Source of the DNA: Peronospora farinosa
Lineage: Eukaryota > Oomycota > Peronosporomycetes > Peronosporales > Peronosporaceae
DNA: 64,000 nt
Direction: 5' to 3'
NCBI GenBank assembly: GCA_947646735.1
Contig: CANTFK010000800.1
Location: 372,001-436,000 of the forward strand
The notes beneath the pieces are model-generated. The model was given only the letters and a program-made list of their open reading frames with translations, did no database searches and had not been told where the DNA came from. How positions within the stretch are numbered: the first letter of the stretch is position 1; each line of letters begins with the position of its first letter. This document shows, piece after piece, positions 53,741-64,000 of this stretch. The position numbers and the translations under genes were made by a program.

Positions 53741-54897
53741 ACAGTAGAGGATTTTCTACTGATTTCTCGGGACTTGTACATTTCTAGCTGCTTTTATCAT
53801 TGTGTTACTGGTTCTACTGTACAGTATGGTGTTTGCTTGGCCAGCAGTAATATTGGCTTGGCCATTTGATCGCGTTACAATCTTTTTGTAACGTTGGACT
53901 CAAGCCGCACAATTGGCTACGAGGTTACAAAAGCAAATACGGTTTGGAAGTTTAGAAATATGATTATATATCTTATTTTGTGTCTAGGGAAATCCAATAC
54001 TGTATTAACTTACACATGCCAATAAAACGCGTTTTTTAAATTTAGAAAATTACGTGGTCTAAATGTCATAAATTTACGTCAGTGCATACTGTAGACTATT
54101 CTTTTAATCTTCATAAAAATATATACAAAATAGTTTTTGTAAATAAATACGTGCTAGTGCAAACGGCTTTTTCTGCAGAGTATAGAGCCAAGACAGTGTA
54201 TAGAGCCACCTTTTTTTATTAGACATAAAACGCCGTATGATTTATAAAACTCAAAAGTGATATACGCCCTTTCTGACTGTCGATGTGTCCTCGAAATCAA
54301 GTACAATTTCGAATGGGCAGCTCTAACATTCTGAAATGCTACTGTTAAAAAAAGTATTTTTGTAGCAAAGCTACAATGAATCTTATCTGACATAATGATC
54401 GCCACAGCCCCAGCAAATATTTCTACAGTATCTAGCTATGAAATGACGGATAAATTTGTCAATGTTTTAGACAACATGAAGCTGATCAATTCCATATGTA
54501 CGAGCTCATGTGAATAAAATAGAATGACGAGATTGACTGCTTATGAAAGTCTAATGTACAAGACAAGCGCAACTTAAAGCTATCAGCAGCATTAACACAT
54601 AGCAAACTATTTACAAATGAGGTAGCGATAGTAAATGGTTGCACACTCGATGCATCATGACACGGCCACAATAATTAGGTGCTGTATTCATTCTGTTGCA
54701 GCAAAGTGTCCTGGTGTTTGCATATAATAATAGCAAGTCTCGAGTTGCAGCTCTCCCCCTCTCCCCTCCTCTTCATTCACCGCTCACTATTCTCCTTGAC
54801 GCTCTAAAGTCAATGTCAGGGTTGCAATCACCTAGACTCTCATCTCGTCACGTGGGTGTGTTGTACGGATCTGCCGTTAACCGATCGTTGAACTGCC
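53741..54897. other. AT-rich intergenic, no gene seen
   Basis: Strongly AT-rich around 53900-54700, consistent with untranscribed spacer or 3' flanks. Confidence 0.45.
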
Positions 54898-57800
54898 TTA
54901 TAACTCGACGCTTTGCATATGGTGAAAGTCGTTGGCGTACTGGAGCTGGTGTGTGAACGAAGTCACCGACGACGATGACTGCTCCTGAATCTTTAGCTCA
55001 TTCTGCTGCATCTGCAAACCGGTAGTGTACGATTGTGAGAGCAGGTCGGCAAGTTTGTCGTGAATCTGGTGGCCAGACTGCGAGCTATTTACCTTCGTGC
55101 GCTCCTGGTTCCGTGTCCACAGATCTTCGAGCAACGCACTCACCTGCTCGGCAAGGTTTTCCAGCAGCGATCGCTGTCGCGATGACACGGAGGTGCGGGA
55201 CTGGGTATCTGCTACAATGAGCGCACCAAGCACAACACCGTCACTCGCTCGGAACGGCACGCCCATGATAAACCGTAGGTTTGGCGCCTCAGTGACGATA
55301 AAATTAGTAGACAGAATGTCATCTTGCTTCGCGTCCAGCACCGTCACGACCTCTCCACTATCCTCAACTTCTTCGTCAATGCTCGTGCGCTTAACGACAG
55401 GACCCTTACGAGTAGGAAAGCGTCGCATAATCTCCGCTGTAAGCGAGTGAGAGAGAGGCACCTCGCATAGCTCACGCGCTAGACCAAAGCTGGATTTGAT
55501 GAATTCCCGTCGGGCATCCACGAAACTAATCGTGGCCAGCGAGCAGTTTGTGTGCTGAGCCGCTTGCTTTGCTACAAGGTCATAAATGTGCTCCTTGCCC
55601 GAGTCCATAATGCCGTACTCGGCGAGACGAGCAGCGCGCTGTTCGTCTAAAGGTGACCCCACATGTGATCTACTCAGCACCATATTCGTGTGGATCTCCT
55701 CCAATACCTCCTCATCGTACTCTTCGTCACCCTCTTCGAGTTCGTCAAGGCCCTGGTACTCCTGTAAGTTAAGATCCTGTAACTTAAAGTCGATTCCGAC
55801 ATTTGAGTCGTGAAACTCCATTCCATCATCCTCGTCGGCCTCGTCCAGCTCTTGAAGGTCAAAGTCACAGATATCCTCTTCATCCTTCTCTCCGTCTTCG
55901 TTCTCTTCCTCACCGATACCGTCAAGGTCTTCTCGGCCCGAATCCACGTCAGCCTCTGAATCATCAAAGTCGAAAACGTCCAGTTCAGACTTATTTGTAA
56001 AGCGCCCAGCACCAGCACCGGGAAGTCCGCCCTTAAGGGACAGATCAAACTCTGAGTCATGGAAGTCCATCAGTGATAGCTCCGAGAATCGCTTGTAAAA
56101 CTGATCGCTCTGCATCACAATGCTGCTAGGTGATGACGGTGATGACGAACACACGGATGCCACTTCAATCGCCTCAATCGAGTCGGCATCCAAGCTCGAG
56201 TCGACTTCAGATTCCTTCTCCACTTCTTGGGAAACCCGAGTCCTTTCCACCACTCTGTCAGTGTCGCTATCGTCGTCTTTACCATCAATATCATTTCCTT
56301 CAATGTCATTTTCGCTCTCGTAATCGAAGCGGCTTCCGCGAGAGCTGCTTGCCGTTGTGGCGTTGCTTGCATTGCTCGGTTTGTAAAAGCTACCACCAAG
56401 GCTGCTGATGCTCAACGTCTTGGAGCTGCTGCTCTTGCCAAATGCTCCCAGGCCATGGCTACTGTTGAAGCTGCTCACCGTACTTCCAGACATGTTCGAC
56501 CCCAATGTCCGATCTGCGGTCGTTGACGCATGGGATGATAGTAGACCCTGCGAGTCATACATGTCCGAGCTGTCGCCACTGCTTGAATTCGTCGATGGTG
56601 GACGACTGTACTCCTCGTCATCCTCAGGGCTGCGTGGTGGTGCACTACCGCTACCAAGCCGACGACGCAGAGAAGTGATGCTGTCCCCTGGATTCCTGGG
56701 CGGTTGAGCTACACCCTGGGCCTGAAGGTTCATCCGTCCTTTGCTCAACCTTTGGTTATCATCCGTTCCGGGTTCGCAGTTGTAGCAGATGCGGAAAGGA
56801 CACTTACCAGCCTTTCCAAGTTTAATTTGGTGCACCTCAGAGCACTTGGAACAAGCGACGTCACCACACAGACGACAGTGGTGTTTCCTGCGTGACATAG
56901 AGAACTTACCCTGACACACACAGCAAATCTTCCGAGCCTTGACCCAGTTTTCCGACGTTAAGTAGGGAGACTCTCGTAGACGCATGACAAGCAACACTGT
57001 GTCCAGCTGCTGGAAAGCAGTCAAGTACGCCAGCATGTTCTGTCGTCGTGTAGCTGTGACTCCATTGGCGTCGTAACAGCTGAATTTGATAAGAACTTCC
57101 AGTACATTCTCGCCTGCAACCGATGATGCCACAGGGTACACAACAAATCCTGAGAATTGTATCAACGCTCTTGCAGTCAAGGCGAAATTGGCCTGTTGCG
57201 ATGATGACACCTTCGATCTCGTCGCTGTAGACGTCACGATGGGTTTACAGTAGCGTGTGACTCCTGGATCTTCAATCGAGTGCTGTGAGATGATCCCGAT
57301 TCGCTGGTCTTCAAAGTCTTGTGCCTGATTGTGTGCCATCGGACCACGAATGTACGCTCGACGAATCGTAGCGTACTCGGCGACACAAAGCGTCAGTCCT
57401 TGCTCCTGTGCACTGTCCGCACCCTTGCGTCCTTTTCCACGGTGTAGTCTCGCCGCTTGTCGTTCGCGATGTCGATTCTTGCCTCCAAACTTGAGTGAAG
57501 TAGATGCTGAACTAGCGTTTAATGTAGCACCGGAATTGTTCCGTGCCGTTCGGCCCTTGATAGACACGTACTTGATGGCGTATTGCTCCGTCTCGACTCC
57601 ACTCTGCGAGTGCGAACTCGAACTAGTCGACGAAGTGGATGAACTCCGGTCGTTTCGACCGCTTGGAAGAACGCCAAAGCTCGTAAACACGTCGGCCAAT
57701 TGCACACGCTCTTCAAACAACGCCGCTTGGACGTTCTGGAACGTATCTCGCTTAGGAGACGCCATGAGACGCATGAAATCGTCCAATGTTGCACGGACCC

Positions 57801-58209
57801 GCGTTGTAGCCAACATTGTGTGCATATTTTGAGACAATTGCAATGGATCGGCGGGCATCATGCTGGACACGCGGTGCATTGAATCAGCACGAAGCTCGTA
57901 GACATTGAGTGGACCACGTGTCGTGACAAATTGCCACTTTTCCGCGTCCGCAACGGCGTCCACTAGTAAAGCAGCAGCATTGCCACGTGCATCCAGTAAG
58001 AGTGCATCCTGTTGCTGCTCAGTGAAGTGGAGATAGGCATTGGAAGTGACACTGTCCGTATTGCCACTAGCATTCGCATTCAAGCGATCGCTGCTACAAT
58101 TTGATACTTCCTGTGACGTGTGAGAATCCCCACTCGGTGTATCACTAGGACGCGAAGCAGTGGACGACGCCTTTTGCTGCCTGGAACGATAGAGAGACCC
58201 GTAGACCAT
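54898..58209 (-). CDS. START-like / FYVE zinc finger / GAF domain protein
   Basis: Intronless, 1,103 residues. The first ~400 residues resemble the START-like lipid-binding region found with FYVE fingers in oomycetes (EKWQFVTTRGPLNVYEL, IQFSGFVVYPV). A complete FYVE finger follows at ~422-480: CCVCQGKFSMSRRKHHCRLCG..CSKC..FRICYNC, with the basic RRKHHCR motif that binds phosphatidylinositol 3-phosphate on endosomes. Residues ~490-850 are Ser/acidic and disordered. A GAF domain fills ~858-1035 (AKQAAQHTNCSLATISFVD, SLTAEIMRRFP, FIMGVPFRASDGVVLGALIV). The C-terminus is Gln-rich. The combination suggests an endosomal lipid sensor. The GAF ligand is unknown. Confidence 0.88.
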   Translation of the reverse strand: MVYGSLYRSRQQKASSTASRPSDTPSGDSHTSQEVSNCSSDRLNANASGNTDSVTSNAYLHFTEQQQDALLLDARGNAAALLVDAVADAEKWQFVTTRGPLNVYELRADSMHRVSSMMPADPLQLSQNMHTMLATTRVRATLDDFMRLMASPKRDTFQNVQAALFEERVQLADVFTSFGVLPSGRNDRSSSTSSTSSSSHSQSGVETEQYAIKYVSIKGRTARNNSGATLNASSASTSLKFGGKNRHRERQAARLHRGKGRKGADSAQEQGLTLCVAEYATIRRAYIRGPMAHNQAQDFEDQRIGIISQHSIEDPGVTRYCKPIVTSTATRSKVSSSQQANFALTARALIQFSGFVVYPVASSVAGENVLEVLIKFSCYDANGVTATRRQNMLAYLTAFQQLDTVLLVMRLRESPYLTSENWVKARKICCVCQGKFSMSRRKHHCRLCGDVACSKCSEVHQIKLGKAGKCPFRICYNCEPGTDDNQRLSKGRMNLQAQGVAQPPRNPGDSITSLRRRLGSGSAPPRSPEDDEEYSRPPSTNSSSGDSSDMYDSQGLLSSHASTTADRTLGSNMSGSTVSSFNSSHGLGAFGKSSSSKTLSISSLGGSFYKPSNASNATTASSSRGSRFDYESENDIEGNDIDGKDDDSDTDRVVERTRVSQEVEKESEVDSSLDADSIEAIEVASVCSSSPSSPSSIVMQSDQFYKRFSELSLMDFHDSEFDLSLKGGLPGAGAGRFTNKSELDVFDFDDSEADVDSGREDLDGIGEEENEDGEKDEEDICDFDLQELDEADEDDGMEFHDSNVGIDFKLQDLNLQEYQGLDELEEGDEEYDEEVLEEIHTNMVLSRSHVGSPLDEQRAARLAEYGIMDSGKEHIYDLVAKQAAQHTNCSLATISFVDARREFIKSSFGLARELCEVPLSHSLTAEIMRRFPTRKGPVVKRTSIDEEVEDSGEVVTVLDAKQDDILSTNFIVTEAPNLRFIMGVPFRASDGVVLGALIVADTQSRTSVSSRQRSLLENLAEQVSALLEDLWTRNQERTKVNSSQSGHQIHDKLADLLSQSYTTGLQMQQNELKIQEQSSSSVTSFTHQLQYANDFHHMQSVEL

Positions 58210-61200
58210 GAGCGGACGAGTGGATCCACTCAGTGGACGAAAATAGAACCTGTGACAAGTTGCAATTTGGACACTTGCTCGAAAACGACCTGCTTGTCTC
58301 CAGCAAAATGTTAAATCTTGTGGTTAATTTCTTTAATTCGTTCGGTTTGTTCCTCTTCGTGTCAAGTCACTCGCGCTGTCCAACGCTCGAGTCGGAAACT
58401 GAGCGCCAGCGCAAGTCGCAAGGGGAGGGGGGGCTGGACGTAATTTGTATAGCCGGCGAACTATTTATATTTAGTATCTGGCCAGTTGTTGCACACGTCT
58501 ATCACTCAAACCGGACAAGAGACGGGAAAGGTCCATTTTCGAAGAAATGGGCAGTGGTCAGCCAAATGTTGTACCTAAAATTGACGTTACAAAACTTGGT
58601 CGAGCGTGAATGTATCACAAATTATAGAAGCATTTGCGCCAGTTTGTAAGGCAAAAAAGACAGTCGTTTCATAGATGATGCAACTACATTGTTTTACAGA
58701 AAATACGGTCGTTGTCTGGTACAATAACATGTCAAAAAGAGCAGAAATGGGACAGAATAGGTACACTATTCATTTTTACGCCCATTTGGGGTGGGGGATA
58801 GACCGGCGAAAGGATTTTACAATGCAACGGTCATAAAGCTTTGAGTGTTGTTTCGTTGCTACTGGGGGTTTTAATGCTCTCTTGGCGGAAAGTGAGCTTG
58901 TCGTTCGTGAGCACGCTACAGAGGCCTTGCGACAGAGTTCAACTCTTTTATGTATTCCTACAAACATGCATACCATCATCATCTATCGTTTCTCCTACCA
59001 AAAGGCGTTCGTTCGATAAACTGTATAGGAAGCATTGGAAGAAAGCGTAAGCAGGTAGCTTAGTAGGTTGAGTTTTCGATGAGCTAGGATGGGTCAATCT
59101 CGTTGACGCGTCATGATACAGAGCGATCGTGCTGTTTAGGCTTTTCGTCTACAAGTGACGCTGAAACGTTCAGACCTTTGTGCTTCATTAAAGGTGATGG
59201 ACGAAGCTTACGATCATCACTGCAAAAGTAAAATCTGAAATGGCTTTTTGAGTCCCAGATCAGGTGCTCTTTTTCCCGAGTGTTTCGCACTCGCAATAGC
59301 TAGCAGGAACCAAGTGAAGATTCCATACAGAGCAGAACATCTCCAAGGTCTACAGTGTGGGCTCCGCACGCCCAAGCCTACCGTGTTGCAGTCTAACGCA
59401 GCACCATCTCGATGAGAGGACAGAGACAGAACAAACTATGCCACTAGTGAACAAGAGACAGGGTGGAGTGTAATGTTGCGCGGAGCAGGTTGAAGCCCGA
59501 ATTCAAAGAGCTCTGTGACGCTTATAACAATGTTAGTAGCAACAGTCCCAGCCTTTCCCTGTATGCCTCCTTAAAGCAACAGGACGTGTACAGAATCTTG
59601 AGAATCGTTCATTGCTACAAAAATCAGTCATAAGTCACGAAGAACAGCTTGCTTCATTCCAGAGCACGCCGGTCTGTCGCGACTATTGTAGAGTAGACGT
59701 AGGGAGAGCATGACAAAAATCTTGCTCACTCAAAGCCTCGGAGTATAGAGTTATATCATTTTAGTGTGCACCATTCTCCCTATCGAACAATACAGTTACC
59801 GATTGATGGCCACGCAAGTCTCCATTTGCATTTTTTTGTCTTCTTATTCTGCACGTGACCGATAAAAATTCGTCGTCCTCGTCTATTCTAAAAAAAGAAT
59901 CTCTGACAAGCTGGTGAGAGGAAGACAGGCCTTGTTCTCGGATTCGGCGTTTGGATTGAGTCCCTACAGCCGCTGCAATGTAGACAAGAGTACGAAAGAC
60001 AAAGGCTGCTACGACGTTAACGCTATAGAATCACGCAACATGTGCAAAAGTCGAACACGGGACACTATTGTTCGACGGTAGGGAAAGCTGCATGCTACAG
60101 AAAACGGTGGCCAGTATGGTCGTCATACTTCGACATCTGTCACTTTGACTGGTCGGTGCCAGCAATGCCACGCAGCTTGCTCCGGCAATCATTTTTTTCC
60201 TGGATGAAACTATGACGCAAACTAAGTCGATAGAATTACATTGACGTCGGGTTTGTGGTGGATAATACCATGACTAATGGGTGGCTTTTTCTAGCATGGC
60301 GCTTGTGGACAGCGAGCAGTATGGCTGACAGAATTTGACTACCTGTAAGTGAAGTCCACTTGTTGGCAACAAAAAAGCTGCCGGATCGAAACAGTCGACA
60401 ATGCTGCCAGTCATGACTAATGTTGGCCATTGATAGCGCAATAAATGGCCATGATAAAATTCATCAAGCAGTCGCATGTCGTGAACGTATGCGTGGTGAT
60501 CGGGTGCACTCGGAGATAGCCCAAGCACGGCATGACCATGTATAAACAGTGACTAACCTCAACAGAAAATGAGGATGTTCATGAAGGACGATTGGACCAT
60601 GATCGCGAGGAAGGCTGGCCTTTACTGTAACCATGTAAATTAAACTACTGCAGTCCCGTTTGAAAGCAGTGTGAACCTCACATGCGTGCTTGTCTTCTTT
60701 ATTTTCACTCGGAGAGGCGGTGACGCTTTACAGTACAAAGTTTTACATACCGACTTCTTTTTCGTCATAATAAGAGTGCTTACAATCCTCAGTGGTGCAA
60801 GCTTGCCTCCTCATTCTTACTTAATATGGATGAGGATACTATTGCCGAATAAATTCTACGCACTGTATCATCATGTGTTGCTGTGTGGCCTTTTAGCTGT
60901 TGCTTTACCGGTAGGATACCGGTACTTTAAGGAAGGAATCCAATGGTCGGTTTGACAACCATCTGTCGGATACTTGCCTGTCTCAGCTCTATGTTATGAA
61001 GAATCAGATCTCAAGGGTATTAGGGGTCTTGAGTTTTAGACTTCGGCGAGGTTCTGAAATGATGCCTGAGTCTATTCGGACATCGTTTAACCTGTTCGTA
61101 CAACTTTACTTCATGCCCCAGCCACTTGCTGTTTATCTCTTTCGTGTCTGTCTATATGTGTACTAATATAAACTAGTTTGGCAACCGAATGGTAAAAATT

Positions 61201-62032
61201 TGAAGCGAATACCAGCTCTAGTTCTTCTACAATCGTCACCAAACTTCTTTGAATGGCACTGATCGATAGTGCAAAGCTTGCTTGCCTCTCCTGATCTCAT
61301 AGAATCAGGTTAAAGAGCAATGTATCTAGCAAGCAAAAGGCGAAGAACTTCTTTAATGATCCGAGTGTGTGGGTCTTATCTTTATGCTACCGGAGCACCA
61401 ATGAACGTTTCCATTGCACATGTCGAGTCGGTTCGTGATTACTTGTCAGTCATTACCAACCGATCATAAGAAGTTATTGACACAACCCTCGCACCGAACG
61501 CGCTGTGCAACAGCATGAAGTTTGGCCAAAGGCAAGTTGGAGTCGGTATCACAATACTTAAACTAAGGTTTCGCCAAGTTGACGGCGTTGCCGCCATTCT
61601 GAAGCACATCGAATTCGACTGCAAAAACGTCATTTCGCATACAATTTCCTTCATACCGACCGACCGGAGATGTGCCGATGCAATCCGACCGGCCGGCAAG
61701 GGGTTACAAAAGGCAAGTGATTTTGCACTGGGAAGACGACCGTCTCGGACAGGCGAGCTCTATACGCGGTCGTTATTGCAAGGCTGTTCGGCTATATTCG
61801 CCACCCATCTATGCTGCTAAAAGCCGGGAGACACCTTTCACCGACCGACCGACTGCCAGTAGGATCAGCAAGTATAGTATTTTCAAATGATTTGGAACGG
61901 TCTAACCGACCGACCATCATCCCGGCGCAGTTTTTTTATTTCGGCTTGTAAAACTTCGAAATGTTCTCTCCATTTTCCATTATTCGTCTTAGTTCTCAAG
62001 TGAATCATCTTTCATCACCTTGAATTGGAACA
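58210..62032. other. Long gene-poor stretch
   Basis: 3.8 kb with only short frames. Minus-strand frames at 60236-60528 overlap out of phase and may be relics, but were not identified. From 61650 onward the tetranucleotide CCGA recurs (see repeat entry). No tRNA, rRNA or intact transposase seen. Confidence 0.4.
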
Positions 62033-62870
62033 ATGCACAGCAGTTCCATGAACATTCAATCGAGTACAATTCCGTCGTCCAATGTTCCGTCTCTTACGCA
62101 ACTGCGCGGGTTCAGCCACAAGCGGCGACGTAGCGCAACGTTCGCACACTTTGAAAAGCAGCAGGACGAAGAAAATACCACTGAGAGCTGCTGCACCACG
62201 TCGGGTGAGAGCTCGGGCGACGAGAGTGATGATAATAGTTTGGAAGAGTTGATAGATGAAGAAGAAGAAGAAGAAGAAGAAGAGACGTTGGTGGCCGTCA
62301 AGCGGCGGCGTCGCGCCGATCTCGATGGACTCAAGAAGTCAATGAGGCGCATGGAAGCACAAGTGGTGAATGCGTCTGCACAGCTGAAAGACCTCGCAGC
62401 TGTAGTGGCCCAGGTTGCGGCACGACGCCAGCACCAGCAATGGCAATGGCAATACTCAGCACCAGATTGCATAGAGAGACGTACAATTGACACTCATCTA
62501 GCAAAGTGTTTTAGTAGTTTATAGCTGACCACGGGATGGCACCAAGTTGAGCAAGAGCGTCTTGACTTTTGTTGACTGTTGTCGATAGGTCGTGACCAAC
62601 AGTTTATAATCGGTAATGCAATTGCAATCGCATCCATTGGATACATCAAATATCTGCTCGTATATCGTCTTGGTGTCTCTGCTTCGCCTACTTCTCGACC
62701 TTCCAGTGCTCGTCCCAGTCAGTTTTTTTTTCGGTGGTCGGTCGGTTTGTGGACAACCATCATTATCTTGACCGAGGTAAGGTAACACTCAATCTATTCG
62801 CATAGTCGGTCTGTAAAATATTCCTCTGCTTATATGGATGAACCCATTTCGCTAGTATGTCGGTCGTTCA
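61650..62870. repeat. Scattered CCGACCGACC motifs flanking the 62-kb gene in opposite orientation
   Basis: CCGACCGACCG-type motifs occur on the plus strand at about 61655, 61690, 61840 and 61905, and as GGTCGGTCGG/GTCGGTC at about 62737, 62805 and 62860. Sequence around the innermost pair is only weakly similar, so terminal inverted repeats are not established. Confidence 0.4.
62033..62524 (+). CDS. Hypothetical acidic/basic coiled-coil protein
   Basis: 163 residues. N-terminal basic patch (SHKRRRSATFAHFEKQQ), an acidic serine-rich middle ending in a run of nine glutamates encoded by a GAA/GAG microsatellite (about 62259-62285), a KRRRRAD patch that could be a nuclear signal, then a short coiled coil (LDGLKKSMRRMEAQVVNASAQLKDLAAVVAQVAA) and a Gln/Trp-rich stretch. 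No named family. The start ATG follows a TCATCTTTCATCACC region that is weakly initiator-like. Confidence 0.5.
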   Translation: MHSSSMNIQSSTIPSSNVPSLTQLRGFSHKRRRSATFAHFEKQQDEENTTESCCTTSGESSGDESDDNSLEELIDEEEEEEEEETLVAVKRRRRADLDGLKKSMRRMEAQVVNASAQLKDLAAVVAQVAARRQHQQWQWQYSAPDCIERRTIDTHLAKCFSSL

Positions 62871-62955
62871 TGGGTGACTAGCTCTTCAATTAGGAACATG
62901 TTGCACTGCATATATTGTCATTAAGTAGAAGCCTTTGACAAGAGTAGATATGTCC
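62525..62955. other. Intergenic, no gene seen
   Basis: Holds the inverted TCGG motifs and the 3' flank of the 2H-like gene. Confidence 0.4.
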
Positions 62956-63947
62956 TTACGCCTTATACCCACCACCACACAATGGGACCTCAGTCTTGGG
63001 ACCTTGCGGTGACAAGTGATGGGTCTCCTCTACAAACCAGAGCTTGTCGAACAATGCCGATTGAGGCTCGGCCATGCATTCGGCCGTGATCTCGTCACAC
63101 TTGGCTCGAAGACACTCCAGGGTCTCCTCACTCACATCCGGCGACAACACACGTCCTAGCGTCGAGTGAATGATCACTTGCGTGTCCGTCTTGGGCGTGT
63201 ATGAAAACGTTTCTTTCGCCATGCGGCGGATCACGTCCACTGAAAACTCGGCATGAGCGTTGACAACGTCGTCATGAAGCTTTGTAGTCGTAGACAAGCA
63301 TTGAAAGAGCATGATAATAGCACCTGAAGAGGCCATGAGGACCTGGACAGGAGTCATTTCGAACGGTACCACGTGCATGCACATGTCTTGGAGCTGTGCC
63401 ACGTCCTGAGGGAACCGTAGTCTTGCGTCTGGTGCCATATCGCCAGGATGTGACGTATGAAAGAGAGTGACGTGCATGAGATCACGACGTGTGACGCAAG
63501 CCACGGCGTTGTTGGTTTCAAGCTCACGTGGTAGCAAGTCTGTCAGCTGCGTGCCAATGGCGTGACAGCGCTCCGCCATTTTCTGTGGAATTGGTGCACA
63601 AATGAGAGCAACACCGTCGTTCTCAGTGAGAAACTCGTACGGCTTGGACTCGAGCGTTGCACCAGCTATGAAGTGCTGTCTGGATGAAGGCATGACGTTC
63701 AAGGAATCACAACTAATCAATTGAATCGAAGAACGGAAGAACCAAGCAGGACATACCTTGTTTTACGAACACTCGCTCGATCAAGCGCTGCTTTGCCACC
63801 TTCATAGAGCTCTTCGTATAGTTTGGCTCGCTGCTGACGCCATTGAGCTTCCTGTTTGGGGTTGCATAATTCCAGAGAGCTCATTCTCTTGATTGCTGCA
63901 TGTACTGCTGTAGCGGAATGAATGGACATGGAGATGGCTACATCCAC
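62956..63947 (-). CDS. 2H-phosphoesterase-like protein, 5' end probably outside window
   Basis: Exon 63679-62956 joins exon 63757 and upstream across a 77-nt intron (GTATGT..ATCCAG). From the ATG at 63929 the product has 298 residues. Two H-x-T motifs (HVTLF at ~127-129 and HSTLG at ~229-231), about 100 residues apart, are the hallmark of the 2H phosphoesterase superfamily (LigT, AKAP7, USB1 type), which acts on cyclic phosphates or RNA ends. No closer family is clear, so activity is inferred. The frame is open back to 63951. A donor-like GTAAGT at 63993 and acceptor CTGAAAG at 63948 suggest a further intron of 46 nt and an upstream exon beyond the window. The C-terminus (EVPLCGGGYKA) is complete. 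Confidence 0.6.
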
Positions 63948-64000
63948 CTTTCAGTCGTGTTACGGATTCATAAGAGTCATAGGCGACACTTACGTTGTCA

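Noticed and set aside
60236..60955. Overlapping minus-strand frames and a hydrophobic plus-strand frame
   Set aside because: No family recognised, frames conflict, and no splice sites make a coherent product.

Overview
This is nuclear DNA of an oomycete (a stramenopile), most likely of the Peronosporales (Phytophthora or downy-mildew type). The evidence is a START-like/FYVE/GAF protein, a secreted RXLR-like effector built from repeated WVxY modules, a membrane-anchored GH81 glucanase, an enolase with a mitochondrial leader, very short GT-AG introns (about 46-90 nt), initiator-type promoter motifs (TCATT followed by CATTTT) and oomycete-type Ty3/gypsy and Ty1/copia debris. The species cannot be fixed from the sequence alone.

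Layout. 0.7-9.6 kb, mostly minus strand: galactokinase with a decayed inverted copy of its own 3' end beside it, a GH81 endo-1,3-beta-glucanase (3 exons), an APC-family polyamine/amino-acid transporter (5 exons) and an MTH1-like Nudix hydrolase. 9.8-25.5 kb: an intronless VPS13-like lipid-transfer protein of about 2,900 residues, glutamine synthetase, a FATP/very-long-chain acyl-CoA synthetase, a Lys/Ser-rich nuclear-type protein, and a four-exon TPR-like gene. 26-28 kb: the effector, whose last module is cut off by a frameshift. 28-42.3 kb: a repeat-rich island with a 190-bp tandem array, a truncated copia gag/protease, an old gypsy gag split by a younger complete gypsy element (5-bp target duplication CATAT, two LTRs of about 315 bp), a palindrome-rich tract, a Helitron-like element and a decayed VPS13 tail. 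42.9-53.7 kb: an alpha/beta-hydrolase, a copy of the 28-kb repeat, a hypothetical gene, enolase, a double-PH protein and a nine-exon PRP38-Tudor-RS splicing protein. 54.9-64 kb: START-like/FYVE/GAF protein, a long gene-poor stretch, an acidic/basic small protein and a 2H-phosphoesterase-like gene that probably continues past the window.

The genes are ordinary eukaryotic single-gene units and do not form an operon or pathway cluster. Broad themes are sugar and cell-wall carbohydrate metabolism (galactokinase, GH81, enolase), lipid handling (VPS13-like, FATP, hydrolase, FYVE protein) and RNA processing. The strongest candidates for something little described are the frameshifted repeat-built effector, the PRP38-Tudor fusion, the nested retroelements with a rejoinable zinc knuckle, the Helitron-like element with duplicated 3' ends, and the dispersed repeat family of unknown nature at 28.2 and 44.5 kb.
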